Below are positions 1-5,334 of a stretch of DNA of 10,841 bases, in pieces. The DNA lies in contig LCEC01000026.1 of the NCBI GenBank assembly GCA_000997475.1, positions 1 through 10,841 of the forward strand, written 5' to 3'. This stretch comes from Parcubacteria group bacterium GW2011_GWB1_42_6. GTDB taxonomy: Bacteria > Patescibacteriota > Minisyncoccia > Portnoybacterales > GWB1-42-6. The notes under the pieces are model-generated. The model was not told the origin of the DNA. It did not search any database and was given only the letters and a program-made list of their open reading frames with translations. The position numbers were made by a program, and so were the translations under genes. How positions within the stretch are numbered: the stretch's first letter is position 1; every line of letters begins with the position of its first letter.

Positions 1-348
1 TGCCTTGTCCGCCTCTATTGTTTTATTTCCAAATATCTCTTGTCCAAATTGAATTGCCAAGAATTCTCCCTCTTGTATATCTTTTGCCATTTTCCATTCT
101 TGTATTCCTTCGCTGTTGAGTGTAAGCAATGGATGTTCCTCGCTACAATGAAGGCTCAATCCATTAGCTACTCTGAGAATATATCCTTTGCCCTGTCCTT
201 TGGAATAAAAAGAAGTGGCTTCATTAAAACCTTGAATCCCATACACTTTTTCTTTTATATTACAATATCCCAAAAGCTTATGATCTGATAAATCCCCGAT
301 TCTAGTAATCCCTTTAGGGATTAAAATCAATGTTTCTGTATTCACACA
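1..348 (-). mobile_element. Intein N-terminal splicing domain inside terL (partial)
   Basis: Within the terminase frame, residues 167-282 match the N-terminal half of a protein-splicing (Hint) domain. Block A is C167-VNTETLILIPKG with the nucleophilic Cys first. Block B is HCSEEHPLL (233-241) with the usual [ST]xxH arrangement as S235-E-E-H238. After it comes EWKMAKDIQEGEFLAI (250-265), the typical 'W.kA.dl..Ge.l' strand of inteins. The insertion point is after IIG, next to the conserved TerL ATPase coupling motif, a classic conserved-site location for inteins. The homing-endonuclease region and C-terminal splicing blocks (HN dipeptide and the +1 Ser/Thr/Cys) would lie beyond base 1 and cannot be judged. 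A non-splicing Hint domain is unlikely given the host gene. Confidence 0.8.
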
Positions 349-846
349 ACCTATGATTTTTATCTCTCCCCCTTCCTTGGCCATAGATACTACTTCTTCG
401 AAAACTCTTTGATTTATTTTCTCTATGACTCCTAAATCCATCATGGTGGTGGGATCAGCAAGCACGTCATCAAGGATTATTATGTCCGGGTGTCTTCCTC
501 TTTTAAAACTTAAAATTCCTTCCGGCTCTATAATATGTTTCGCTCCTGTTGGCCATTGGTATTTGGCAATACCTTCAGCGTTTGTTATGTCCCTCATTTC
601 ATTGAAGAATTCATTTCTTTCTTTCATGCCTTTGTATCTTTTCAAATGGTATGCTGCCAGCTCTTTCTTGTAAGAAAGGTATATTATCTCGAGATTTCTG
701 TCTAGCTCCCTCATATTTTTCCATAAAAGCCAAGAATAAATAGTGTTGCTTTTGCTATGCTTCCTGGGTGCCAGGATGCATGTATTCCTGCTTTTCTGCA
801 GCATATCACACCATACGTTAAGATGCCGTCCTTTCCTGAATTTCAT
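1..846 (-). CDS. terL: Phage terminase large subunit, N-terminal part, interrupted by an intein (partial, runs off left edge)
   Basis: The minus strand is open for 282 codons from ATG at 846-844 to base 1 and continues outside. Residues 1-166 resemble the TerL ATPase that drives DNA packaging into phage heads: a Walker A-like APRKHSKSN (26-34), a helix with LLWKNMREL, then Walker B-like DIIILDD (121-127), and the beta-strand EIKIIG just before the coupling motif. Residue 167 is a Cys that starts an intein-like sequence (separate entry). The Walker A has Ser where the Gly before Lys is usual, and only 25 residues precede it, fewer than is normal for TerL, so the N-terminus may be cut off. A stop lies five codons upstream. 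13 of 14 Arg codons are AGA/AGG, and about half of Ile codons are ATA, unlike the plus-strand genes. Family assignment is from motif recognition only. Confidence 0.82.
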   Translation of the reverse strand, partial: MKFRKGRHLNVWCDMLQKSRNTCILAPRKHSKSNTIYSWLLWKNMRELDRNLEIIYLSYKKELAAYHLKRYKGMKERNEFFNEMRDITNAEGIAKYQWPTGAKHIIEPEGILSFKRGRHPDIIILDDVLADPTTMMDLGVIEKINQRVFEEVVSMAKEGGEIKIIGCVNTETLILIPKGITRIGDLSDHKLLGYCNIKEKVYGIQGFNEATSFYSKGQGKGYILRVANGLSLHCSEEHPLLTLNSEGIQEWKMAKDIQEGEFLAIQFGQEIFGNKTIEADKA

Positions 847-1285
847 TTTGTCTCGTTTTTATTCTTTGAATGGCGCGGGTTTTATTGGTTACTTCATCGA
901 ATAAGCCGATTATTTCCAGCGGTCCATCGCCCAAATTAGAGATCATTGTGTTAAATTTGATTTCCCGATTTTGGGTTTTGGAATCTCTCAATATATAGAT
1001 TTCGCTCACGGGTTCGGCCTTCAGATCAGGCAATAACAAGTTTGGATCCGAAACCGGCGAAAGAGAAGGCGTTTTTTGTTCTTGGGCGGTTTTGGGCTTA
1101 ACCCCGAGATTATTGATCGGCGTTTCGATATTCCTGTCTTTCCAGAGAAAATAACTAGAAATTATCGCCAAAAGAATTGAAATCAGTCCAATAATAATAT
1201 TCTTGCTTTTACTCTCCATGGATTTTGATTGAGTTTTGGAATTAATCAACTTAATTCCATTTGGCTGTTTTTTCAAGCGCGTCAT
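818..1285 (-). CDS. Membrane-anchored lysyl-oxidase-like protein, C-terminally truncated
   Basis: A 155-residue protein with one N-terminal membrane segment (about 29-47, NIIIGLISILLAIISSYFL), a polar Pro/Ser linker, and then LPDLKAEPVSEIYILR (85-100), REIKFNTMISNLGDGPLEI (107-125) and AIQRI (138-142). This pattern, 'LPDL..pp..i....r...rFs..i.N.GdGpLEl...Qri', resembles the start of prokaryotic lysyl-oxidase-like domains, extracytoplasmic copper proteins. The rest of that domain, including the His-rich copper site, is absent: after QRI the frame runs 13 more codons into terminase sequence and stops at 818. The last 29 bases overlap terL. ATG at 1285 is used here. ATG at 1219 (MESKSKNI), directly before the membrane segment, is an alternative, and neither has a clear Shine-Dalgarno. 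The product is probably non-functional if the junction is real. The family call is moderately sure. Confidence 0.6.
   Translation of the reverse strand: MTRLKKQPNGIKLINSKTQSKSMESKSKNIIIGLISILLAIISSYFLWKDRNIETPINNLGVKPKTAQEQKTPSLSPVSDPNLLLPDLKAEPVSEIYILRDSKTQNREIKFNTMISNLGDGPLEIIGLFDEVTNKTRAIQRIKTRQNEIQERTAS
841..868. other. Probable recombination or assembly junction between lysyl-oxidase-like gene and terL
   Basis: Lysyl-oxidase-like similarity ends near codons for QRI (868-860) and terminase-like sequence starts near 846. Both genes are incomplete at this same point, one at its C-terminus and one at its N-terminus, although they run in the same direction. Codon use changes here too (AGA/AGG-rich arginine on the terminase side). 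No direct or inverted repeat that would mark an att site was seen at the boundary. A chimeric contig, prophage insertion or illegitimate recombination all fit. Confidence 0.55.
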
Positions 1286-1313
1286 TTGGATTTTTTAAAA
1301 AAAGAAGTATAAT
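1286..1313 (+). promoter_or_regulatory. Sigma70-type promoter for the 1376 gene
   Basis: TTGGAT (1286-1291), a 16-base spacer, then a consensus TATAAT (1308-1313). It lies in the divergent gap between the lysyl-oxidase-like gene and the membrane protein gene. On the opposite strand TATACT (1311-1306) could be the -10 for the minus-strand gene, with no convincing -35, so the two promoters may overlap. Confidence 0.55.
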
Positions 1314-1375
1314 AAAATTGAAATAAAAAGATCGCTCCGCGAATCGAACACCGAGTGATTTATTTTTACCGCGAT

Positions 1376-1660
1376 ATGGGCAGAGGACTGGTTTTATTAA
1401 TGGGATTTTTCGATATAAATGTGGCGATTGTTTTAACCGCCATGGCTTTTGATTGCGAAATACCGGCCAAAGCGGCGCTGATTTTTTTGGCCGGACTTTT
1501 TGCCAAAGCGGGAATTTCCATCACCGATATCGGCTGCATCACGGATTTTTGGGCGGCAATTTTGATAATTCTGGGATTTTTTTTCGATCCTCCAGCGGCG
1601 CTTTTCATAATCACGGCAATTATAGTGGGAATCAAAGGAATCGGGAGTTTCGGAATTTAA
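1376..1660 (+). CDS. Small integral membrane protein, unknown function
   Basis: A 94-residue, very hydrophobic protein with three or four predicted membrane segments, roughly LVLLMGFFDINVAIVLTAMAF, AALIFLAGLFAKAGISI, FWAAILIILGFFF and AALFIITAIIVGIKGIG. Asp residues sit at the loop edges (FDIN, ITDIG, ITDFW). I chose ATG at 1376 (MGRGLVLLMG) because it begins just before the first membrane segment. An in-frame GTG at 1355 would add MIYFYRD. Neither start has a Shine-Dalgarno. No family is recognised; the length and layout suggest a small multi-pass protein of the type common in Parcubacteria. It stands alone, with a putative promoter at 1286-1313 and no evident intrinsic terminator after it. 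Confidence 0.7.
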   Translation: MGRGLVLLMGFFDINVAIVLTAMAFDCEIPAKAALIFLAGLFAKAGISITDIGCITDFWAAILIILGFFFDPPAALFIITAIIVGIKGIGSFGI

Positions 1661-1692
1661 AAATCCTTCTCAATCAACAAAATCTTTCGGGG

Positions 1693-1824
1693 CTTGACCC
1701 CCACACCCAATCAGCACTAGCTTCTGTCCGAAGAATCCTTTAGAGGTAAAATAAACCATTCAAGTTAAGCGCGTTTATTGTCTCAAAACAAATTCAAATA
1801 TGCTGATTAGGTGTGGGGGCTTGA
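1693..1824. mobile_element. MITE-like element: 122 bp with 19-bp terminal inverted repeats and 5-bp target duplication
   Basis: The left arm at 1698-1716 (CCCCCACACCCAATCAGCA) and the right arm at 1801-1819 are reverse complements with 18 of 19 matches. Immediately outside both arms is CTTGA (1693-1697 and 1820-1824), as expected for a target-site duplication. The 84-base interior has no reading frame, so it could only move with a transposase encoded elsewhere. The right-hand CTTGA forms part of the -35 box of the RRM gene promoter, and the left copy gives a similar TTGACC. An alternative reading is a simple long hairpin; the direct repeat actually extends to GGGGCTTGAC on both sides, which weakens the transposition reading a little. 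Confidence 0.5.
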
Positions 1825-1849
1825 CTTCCATTTCGAAAAGGTTTATACT
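1821..1849 (+). promoter_or_regulatory. Strong sigma70-type promoter of the RRM protein gene
   Basis: TTGACT (1821-1826), a 17-base spacer, and TATACT (1844-1849). The predicted transcript starts near 1856 and has a leader of about 105 bases before the ATG at 1962. The -35 box lies directly at the right end of the MITE-like element. Confidence 0.75.
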
Positions 1850-1961
1850 TAGATTAAGTAAGAAATCTTGTTCTCGTTTTCTTTGCATGTTCAATGCCAT
1901 AAGAAATGAAGAAATAAGAGGTCGGCTTACTAATTATAAACTAGGCACAAAGAGAAATTAC

Positions 1962-2288
1962 ATGGCAAAGAAACTTTATGTAGGTGGATTGTCCTATGGC
2001 ACCACCGAAGACACTCTGAAAGAAACTTTCTCGCAAGCCGGTACCGTTGAGACCGCGACAATTATCATTGATAAAATGTCCGGACGCTCAAAGGGATTTG
2101 GTTTCGTGGAAATGTCTTCTGATGAGGAAGCCCAGAAAGCCGTTGAAATGTTCAATGGAACTGAACTGGAAGGCCGCAATCTCACTGTGAACGAAGCTCG
2201 TCCTATGGAAGCTCGCCCGAGACAGGGCGGCTTTGGAGGCGGCAATCGCGGCGGTGGATTTGGCGGAGGCAGCAGAAACCGCTACTAA
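1962..2288 (+). CDS. RRM-type RNA-binding protein with glycine-rich tail
   Basis: A 108-residue protein with a single RNA recognition motif: RNP2 LYVGGL (5-10) and RNP1 KGFGFVEM (44-51), carrying the aromatic residues that stack on RNA bases. A Gly/Arg-rich, probably disordered tail follows (about 87-106, GGFGGGNRGGGFGGG), as in cyanobacterial Rbp proteins and other bacterial RRM proteins linked to cold or stress responses and mRNA handling. The frame is open upstream to ATG 1800, but that extension crosses the promoter and the MITE-like repeat. The family start MAKKLYVGGL at 1962 is therefore chosen, preceded only by a weak AGAGAAA. The gene is monocistronic, between a strong promoter and a strong terminator. 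Which RNA it binds cannot be seen. Confidence 0.93.
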   Translation: MAKKLYVGGLSYGTTEDTLKETFSQAGTVETATIIIDKMSGRSKGFGFVEMSSDEEAQKAVEMFNGTELEGRNLTVNEARPMEARPRQGGFGGGNRGGGFGGGSRNRY

Positions 2289-2297
2289 GATAGCGCG

Positions 2298-2327
2298 CAG
2301 CCGATAGCTTATAGCCATCGGTCTGCA
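2298..2327 (+). other. Hairpin in the RRM gene 3' untranslated region
   Basis: GCAG-CCGAT pairs with ATCGG-T-CTGC (one bulged T) around an 11-base loop. It has no T-run and sits immediately upstream of the terminator hairpin. It may protect the 3' end of the mRNA or be fortuitous. Confidence 0.4.
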
Positions 2328-2329
2328 AC

Positions 2330-2366
2330 AAAAACTCTCGTTGAAAAACGGGAGTTTTTATTTTAT
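2330..2366 (+). terminator. Intrinsic terminator after the RRM gene
   Basis: AAAAACTCTCGTT (2330-2342), loop GAAA, and AACGGGAGTTTTT (2347-2359) form a 13-bp stem with one G-U pair, followed by ATTTTAT. The A-rich 5' arm makes it potentially bidirectional. Confidence 0.85.
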
Positions 2367-2389
2367 AGCGGCAATCGTCCAACAAGCTT

Positions 2390-2419
2390 TTGACAAATAC
2401 AGACCAGCTGTGATATTCT
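2390..2419 (+). promoter_or_regulatory. Sigma70-type promoter for the 2481 gene
   Basis: A consensus TTGACA (2390-2395), an 18-base spacer, and TATTCT (2414-2419), placed just after the preceding terminator. The leader is about 55 bases. Confidence 0.65.
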
Positions 2420-2480
2420 ATTTTATCAACACAATAAACCCGATTTCGTTCTTTTTAAAATTTTTTCAAGGGGAAACAAG

Positions 2481-2732
2481 ATGAACAAGTCCCAAGTTAA
2501 AGCGTTGCTTGAAAAGCTAAAAAAGCTTCAAGCTGAAGATCGAATATTCGTCATTGGCAATGCCAAAGCCAAAGAAATGGAGAAAGCGGGACACCGTTCT
2601 AATTTTGAAAGAATGGCTCAAGCGGTTATCGTAAACATTCTAGAGGAAACCGGCCTCGAAGAATTTCGAGAAAATCCCTCAAATGTCAACGGTTTTATAG
2701 AAGAGGTTGAAGAATTTCTCGCCATCTTCTAA
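2481..2732 (+). CDS. Small helical protein of unknown function
   Basis: An 83-residue protein, rich in Lys and Glu, predicted almost entirely alpha-helical. A basic N-terminal helix (KSQVKALLEKLKKLQAEDR) is followed by a more acidic C-terminal half (ILEETGLEEFRENPSNVNGFIEEVEEFLAIF). It has no Cys, no signal peptide and no membrane segment. The start at 2481 is supported by CAAGGGG placed 8-12 bases upstream. It is a single-gene unit with its own promoter (2390-2419) and terminator (2772-2806). No family is recognised. The size and charge split would fit a small adaptor or nucleic-acid-associated protein, but nothing in the sequence shows that. Confidence 0.8.
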   Translation: MNKSQVKALLEKLKKLQAEDRIFVIGNAKAKEMEKAGHRSNFERMAQAVIVNILEETGLEEFRENPSNVNGFIEEVEEFLAIF

Positions 2733-2771
2733 GATTCCAATTAAGAAAATAATTCCCCTCCTAATTTCCCC

Positions 2772-2806
2772 AAAACGGGCAAGCAAAACCTTCGCCCGTT
2801 TTTATT
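2772..2806 (+). terminator. Intrinsic terminator after the 2481 gene
   Basis: AAAACGGGC (2772-2780) and GCCCGTTTT (2794-2802) form a perfect 9-bp stem with a 13-base loop, followed by T and ATTT. Confidence 0.8.
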
Positions 2807-2819
2807 TAGATAAAGAGGA

Positions 2820-2828
2820 TGGTATGAT
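2820..2828 (+). promoter_or_regulatory. Extended -10 promoter upstream of obg
   Basis: TGGTATGAT fits the extended -10 pattern TGnTATAAT with one mismatch. No good -35 is visible. If used, the obg leader of about 155 bases contains the palindromic repeat at 2875-2950. Confidence 0.4.
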
Positions 2829-2874
2829 TATTACAAAGGAATAAATATCAGCCTAATGTGCAATTAAAATCAAG

Positions 2875-2950
2875 TGTCATTCCCGTCCCGCAGCCGCAGG
2901 GGGAATCTAGACCCGAATTAATCTGGATCCCCGCATACGCGGGGATGACA
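2875..2950. repeat. Palindromic intergenic repeat (GTCATTCCCG...CGGGGATGAC type)
   Basis: The ends TGTCATTCCCG and CGGGGATGACA are inverted repeats with one mismatch. Inside, ATCCCCGC-ATAC-GCGGGGAT is a perfect 8-bp hairpin at the right end, and ATTCCC...GGGAAT forms a weaker one at the left. This matches the widespread bacterial REP/MITE-like intergenic palindromes that begin GTCATTCCCG. It lies between the 2481 terminator and obg, so it would be transcribed as part of the obg leader. Confidence 0.65.
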
Positions 2951-2990
2951 GAAAGGAAAAGAATAGGAAAGATAAAAAATAAATGTCTAT

Positions 2991-3962
2991 ATGCTTATCG
3001 ACGATGTTTCAATCAAAATAAAGGCGGGCAACGGCGGCCGGGGGGCCGTGGCTTTTAATAATATCAAAATGGCATTGGGGCCAACGGGCGCGGATGGCGG
3101 AAAAGGCGGAAGCGTGTTTTTTGAAGGCGTTTCGGATTTGGGAGCGCTCAATCAATTCAGATACAGAAAAGAATTAAAAGCCCAAAAAGGAGGAAACGGC
3201 AAATCGCAATTCAACGACGGAGCGGACGGGGAAGATTTAACACTTAAGGTTCCCGCGGGAACGGTCATCCATAATTTAACAACCGGCCTGGATTTTGAAA
3301 TAACGTCAATCGGCCAAAAGATTCTGGCGGCCAAAGGCGGGCAAGGCGGCAAAGGAAATTTCAAATTTCGTTCGTCTGTCAATACCACCCCTGAAGAATT
3401 TCAAGAAGGCCTGCCCGGCCAGGAATTTGAATTGCGATTGGAATTAAAATTGATTGCCGATGTCGGGTTTGTGGGGTTGCCCAACGCGGGCAAATCCAGC
3501 CTGCTTAATGAATTGACCAATGCCAAAAGCAAGGTTGCCAATTATCCGTTTACGACTTTGGATCCGAATCTTGGCGCCTATTATGAACTGATTTTGGCCG
3601 ATATTCCGGGGATCATTGAAGGGGCTTCGGACGGCAAAGGATTGGGGATTAAATTTTTGCGCCATATCGAACGCACCAAAACCATTTTTCATTTTATTTC
3701 CGCCGAGTCAAGCGATCCGCTCAAAGATTATAATATAATCCGCGCGGAACTTGGCGCGTATAACAAAGATATGCTTGCCAAGCCCGAATATATTTTCTTG
3801 AGCAAATCCGATCTGTTTTCAAAAGAAGAAATCGCCAAAAAAGTTTCGTCTCTCGCCCCGCTGGAAAAAGAAATCATCCCCATTTCAATCCATGATTTGG
3901 AAAGCGTTCAAAAGACGGAGAAGATTTTAAGAAAAATCATCAAAGAAAAAATATCGGCCTGA
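2991..3962 (+). CDS. obg: Obg family GTPase (ribosome assembly)
   Basis: A 323-residue Obg/CgtA protein, an essential GTPase that associates with the large ribosomal subunit and links assembly to nucleotide status. Residues 1-155 are the Gly-rich Obg fold (KAGNGGRGAVAF, GGKGGSV, AAKGGQGGKGNFKF). The G domain follows: G1 GLPNAGKS (162-169), switch I YPFTTLDPNLG (185-195), G3 DIPG (204-207) and G5 near PISI (297-300). G4 reads SKSD (271-274) instead of NKxD, so the guanine-reading Asn is replaced by Ser. The protein ends soon after the G domain, with no OCT domain. ATG 2991 gives the family start MLIDDVSIKIKAG; the ribosome site upstream is weak. The upstream leader carries the 2875-2950 palindrome. 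No intrinsic terminator follows. Confidence 0.96.
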   Translation: MLIDDVSIKIKAGNGGRGAVAFNNIKMALGPTGADGGKGGSVFFEGVSDLGALNQFRYRKELKAQKGGNGKSQFNDGADGEDLTLKVPAGTVIHNLTTGLDFEITSIGQKILAAKGGQGGKGNFKFRSSVNTTPEEFQEGLPGQEFELRLELKLIADVGFVGLPNAGKSSLLNELTNAKSKVANYPFTTLDPNLGAYYELILADIPGIIEGASDGKGLGIKFLRHIERTKTIFHFISAESSDPLKDYNIIRAELGAYNKDMLAKPEYIFLSKSDLFSKEEIAKKVSSLAPLEKEIIPISIHDLESVQKTEKILRKIIKEKISA

Positions 3963-4000
3963 AAGCCATTAATGTGGATAACTTTTGTTGCCGGATGAGT

Positions 4001-4006
4001 TATAAT
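4001..4006 (+). promoter_or_regulatory. Possible -10 box for the DUF378 gene
   Basis: A perfect TATAAT 46 bases before the ATG at 4053. No recognisable -35 lies at the normal distance, so this is only a candidate. Confidence 0.35.
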
Positions 4007-4052
4007 GAAAAAAAGGTCGAGTTAAACTCAATCAATAAATTTTTTACATAAA

Positions 4053-4241
4053 ATGAAAATCATCAATTGGATCGCTTTTATTCTAGTGGTCGTTGGCGCT
4101 CTTAACTGGGGCCTGGTGGGTATTGCCGACTTTAACTTGGTTACCACGATTTTGGGCGACGGGAACGCGACTAAAGTCGTTTATGATTTGGTCGGCTTGT
4201 CGGCGCTTTATATGATCGTAAAAAAAGGAAAATTGGTCTAG
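4053..4241 (+). CDS. DUF378 small membrane protein
   Basis: A 62-residue protein with two membrane segments, INWIAFILVVVGALNWGLVGI and VVYDLVGLSALYMIV. The signature NWGLVGIADFNLVTTILG followed by VYDLVGLSALY matches the DUF378 family, short two-helix membrane proteins of unknown function found in many bacteria and Parcubacteria. The length is typical. ATG 4053 is the only sensible start; no Shine-Dalgarno is visible. It is followed at once by a strong terminator, so it appears to be a single-gene unit. Confidence 0.88.
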   Translation: MKIINWIAFILVVVGALNWGLVGIADFNLVTTILGDGNATKVVYDLVGLSALYMIVKKGKLV

Positions 4242-4264
4242 CCGATCTTAACAAGGGTTAAATT

Positions 4265-4312
4265 AAAGCCGTCCCATTTTGCCCACTGGCGAATCGCGGG
4301 ACGGCTTTTTTT
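4265..4312 (+). terminator. Intrinsic terminator after the DUF378 gene
   Basis: AAAGCCGTCCC (4265-4275) and GGGACGGCTTT (4298-4308) form a perfect 11-bp stem over a 22-base loop, ending in a run of Ts. Confidence 0.87.
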
Positions 4313-4325
4313 ATATTCTTGGGCG

Positions 4326-4334
4326 TGCTATAAT
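4326..4334 (+). promoter_or_regulatory. Extended -10 promoter of the Cys-rich peptide operon
   Basis: TGCTATAAT matches the extended -10 consensus exactly. It begins just downstream of the preceding terminator and 31 bases before the ATG at 4365. Confidence 0.65.
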
Positions 4335-4364
4335 CTCAATAAGAATAATTTTTAAGCCAAAACA

Positions 4365-4514
4365 ATGGAGAATACGGATAAAAAATGCGCCTGTGGCATG
4401 CTGCTTAATGAAAAAACAAGATGTTCTTGTAATCCGGAAGTTTGCGTTCATTGCTGCAAATGCGCCCCCGACTGCCAATGCGTCTGCCGGGAGAAAAAAG
4501 AAAAAACGGAATAA
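4365..4514 (+). CDS. Metallothionein-like cysteine-rich small protein
   Basis: A 49-residue protein with 11 cysteines (positions 8, 10, 20, 22, 27, 30, 31, 33, 37, 39, 41), spaced CxC, CxC, CxxCCxC and CxCxC, with a charged Lys/Glu C-terminal end. Dense CxC and CC motifs with few aromatic residues are the hallmark of metallothioneins and related metal-storage peptides. It also has His29 beside the CC pair (VHCCKC). No signal peptide is seen, so it is probably cytosolic. An exact extended -10 promoter lies 31 bases upstream, and the next gene starts 17 bases downstream, supporting a real expressed gene co-transcribed with the TIM-barrel protein. No match to a named metallothionein family can be claimed. 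Other readings are a small multi-zinc protein or an Fe-S carrier. The ribosome site is not obvious. Confidence 0.7.
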   Translation: MENTDKKCACGMLLNEKTRCSCNPEVCVHCCKCAPDCQCVCREKKEKTE

Positions 4515-4531
4515 TTCAATTGCTTCAGAGC

Positions 4532-5245
4532 ATGAATAATCAAAATTATAAAGCGCCAATCGGTTTCGCGAGCGGTTTTGTTTATCGTATTTTTCCTCAA
4601 GTTTCCAATGAATCTATTGAAGCTTGTTTGAATTTGGGATGCGGCGCTTTTGAACTGCATACCAATTCGTCGCGAGAAGACATGGATTTGGCCGCCAATC
4701 TGAACAAAAAAGAGTTGGAAAAATTTGAATTTACTTCCTTTCATTTTCCCAAATGGAAAGACAAAGACGAAGCAAGAAGAATCCTGTCGCAAACCAGAAA
4801 GCTTCATGAAATTTTTAATTTTGACGCGATTACTGTCCACGCGGATTTATTTATGAATGACCACGATATTTTTGATTCCATGGATTTGCCTTTTTCAATT
4901 GAAAATATGGACACGCAAAAAGAAACCGGCAGAACTTTGGAACAAATGAAAGAAATTATGTCCGGAAATAATTCAGCCGTAACGATTGATGTTAATCACG
5001 CCATGGACAATGATCCGAGCTTTAAATTGGCCCAAGATCTTTGGGACGAGTTCGGCCCGAGAGTGAGCCATTTTCATTTAAGCGGCCTGGGAGAAGCCAA
5101 GGGATCGCATTTGCCTTTGTTTAAAACCGGCCAGAACCGACTTTTGGATTTTATGAAAGGCAAAAATCTGCCAATCATAATCGAAAGTATGTGTGAAAAC
5201 TTGGAAGAAGCAAAAAAAGAATTGGAATTTATTAAAAATTATTAA
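4532..5245 (+). CDS. Xylose-isomerase-like TIM-barrel protein (sugar phosphate isomerase/epimerase or endonuclease IV-like fold)
   Basis: A 237-residue protein with the pattern of the AP-endonuclease-2/xylose-isomerase-like TIM barrel. Candidate metal or active-site residues lie at strand ends: E41 (FELHTNS), H71 (SFHFPKW), H103 (ITVHADLF), E124 (FSIENMD), D153 and H156 (TIDVNHAMD), H180/H182 (VSHFHLSG), H193 (SHLPLF) and E218 (IIIESM). These fit a metal-dependent isomerase, epimerase or phosphodiesterase; the substrate is unknown. The frame is open upstream to 4442, but that part overlaps the Cys-rich gene, and MNNQNYKAPIGFASG at 4532 is the natural start. It follows the Cys-rich peptide by 17 bases and is closed by a terminator overlapping its stop codon. 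Confidence 0.85.
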   Translation: MNNQNYKAPIGFASGFVYRIFPQVSNESIEACLNLGCGAFELHTNSSREDMDLAANLNKKELEKFEFTSFHFPKWKDKDEARRILSQTRKLHEIFNFDAITVHADLFMNDHDIFDSMDLPFSIENMDTQKETGRTLEQMKEIMSGNNSAVTIDVNHAMDNDPSFKLAQDLWDEFGPRVSHFHLSGLGEAKGSHLPLFKTGQNRLLDFMKGKNLPIIIESMCENLEEAKKELEFIKNY

Positions 5246-5280
5246 AGATTTGCTGAAGTCAGACTTCAGCAAATCTTTTA
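5244..5280 (+). terminator. Long perfect-stem terminator overlapping the TIM-barrel gene stop
   Basis: The arms 5244-5260 and 5262-5278 are perfectly complementary over 17 bp around one base (in practice a 3-5 base loop). The stem begins with AAAGATTTGC and ends in CTTTTAATG. It starts inside the TAA stop codon. The short T-run and long stem also allow function in the opposite direction. Confidence 0.75.
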
Positions 5281-5287
5281 ATGTTTT

Positions 5288-5310
5288 AACGCTCTTTTTT
5301 GAGCGTTTTC
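5288..5310 (+). terminator. Second, smaller terminator-like hairpin
   Basis: AACGCTC (5288-5294), a six-T loop, and GAGCGTT (5301-5307), followed by TTTC. It lies in tandem after the long stem and is probably a back-up terminator. Confidence 0.55.
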
Positions 5311-5334
5311 TGTTAAATCAAAGCAAAGCTCCGC

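Noticed and set aside
40..939. Plus-strand open frames at 40-288, 425-673 and 757-939.
   Set aside because: They are antisense to the long minus-strand terminase/intein frame, which has clear motifs; their products show none.
1330..1358. tRNA-like T-arm on the minus strand (GTTCGATTC-like loop) near the divergent promoters.
   Set aside because: No complementary 7-bp acceptor stem, anticodon arm or D arm could be found around it, and the T-stem pairs poorly.
1800..1961. N-terminal 54-codon extension of the RRM protein starting at 1800.
   Set aside because: It would begin before the strong promoter and inside the MITE-like repeat; the RRM fold starts at MAKKLYVGGL.
2858..3058. 66-codon plus-strand frame overlapping the start of obg.
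   Set aside because: It reads through the intergenic palindrome and then the first Obg codons in another frame; no family features.
4006..4023. Six-codon frame MKKRSS before the DUF378 gene as a leader peptide.
   Set aside because: It overlaps the candidate -10 box, has no ribosome site and no attenuator follows.
4448..4840. 130-codon minus-strand frame opposite the Cys-rich gene and TIM-barrel gene.
   Set aside because: It is a shadow of two genes with clear signatures; its composition is biased as expected from antisense reading.
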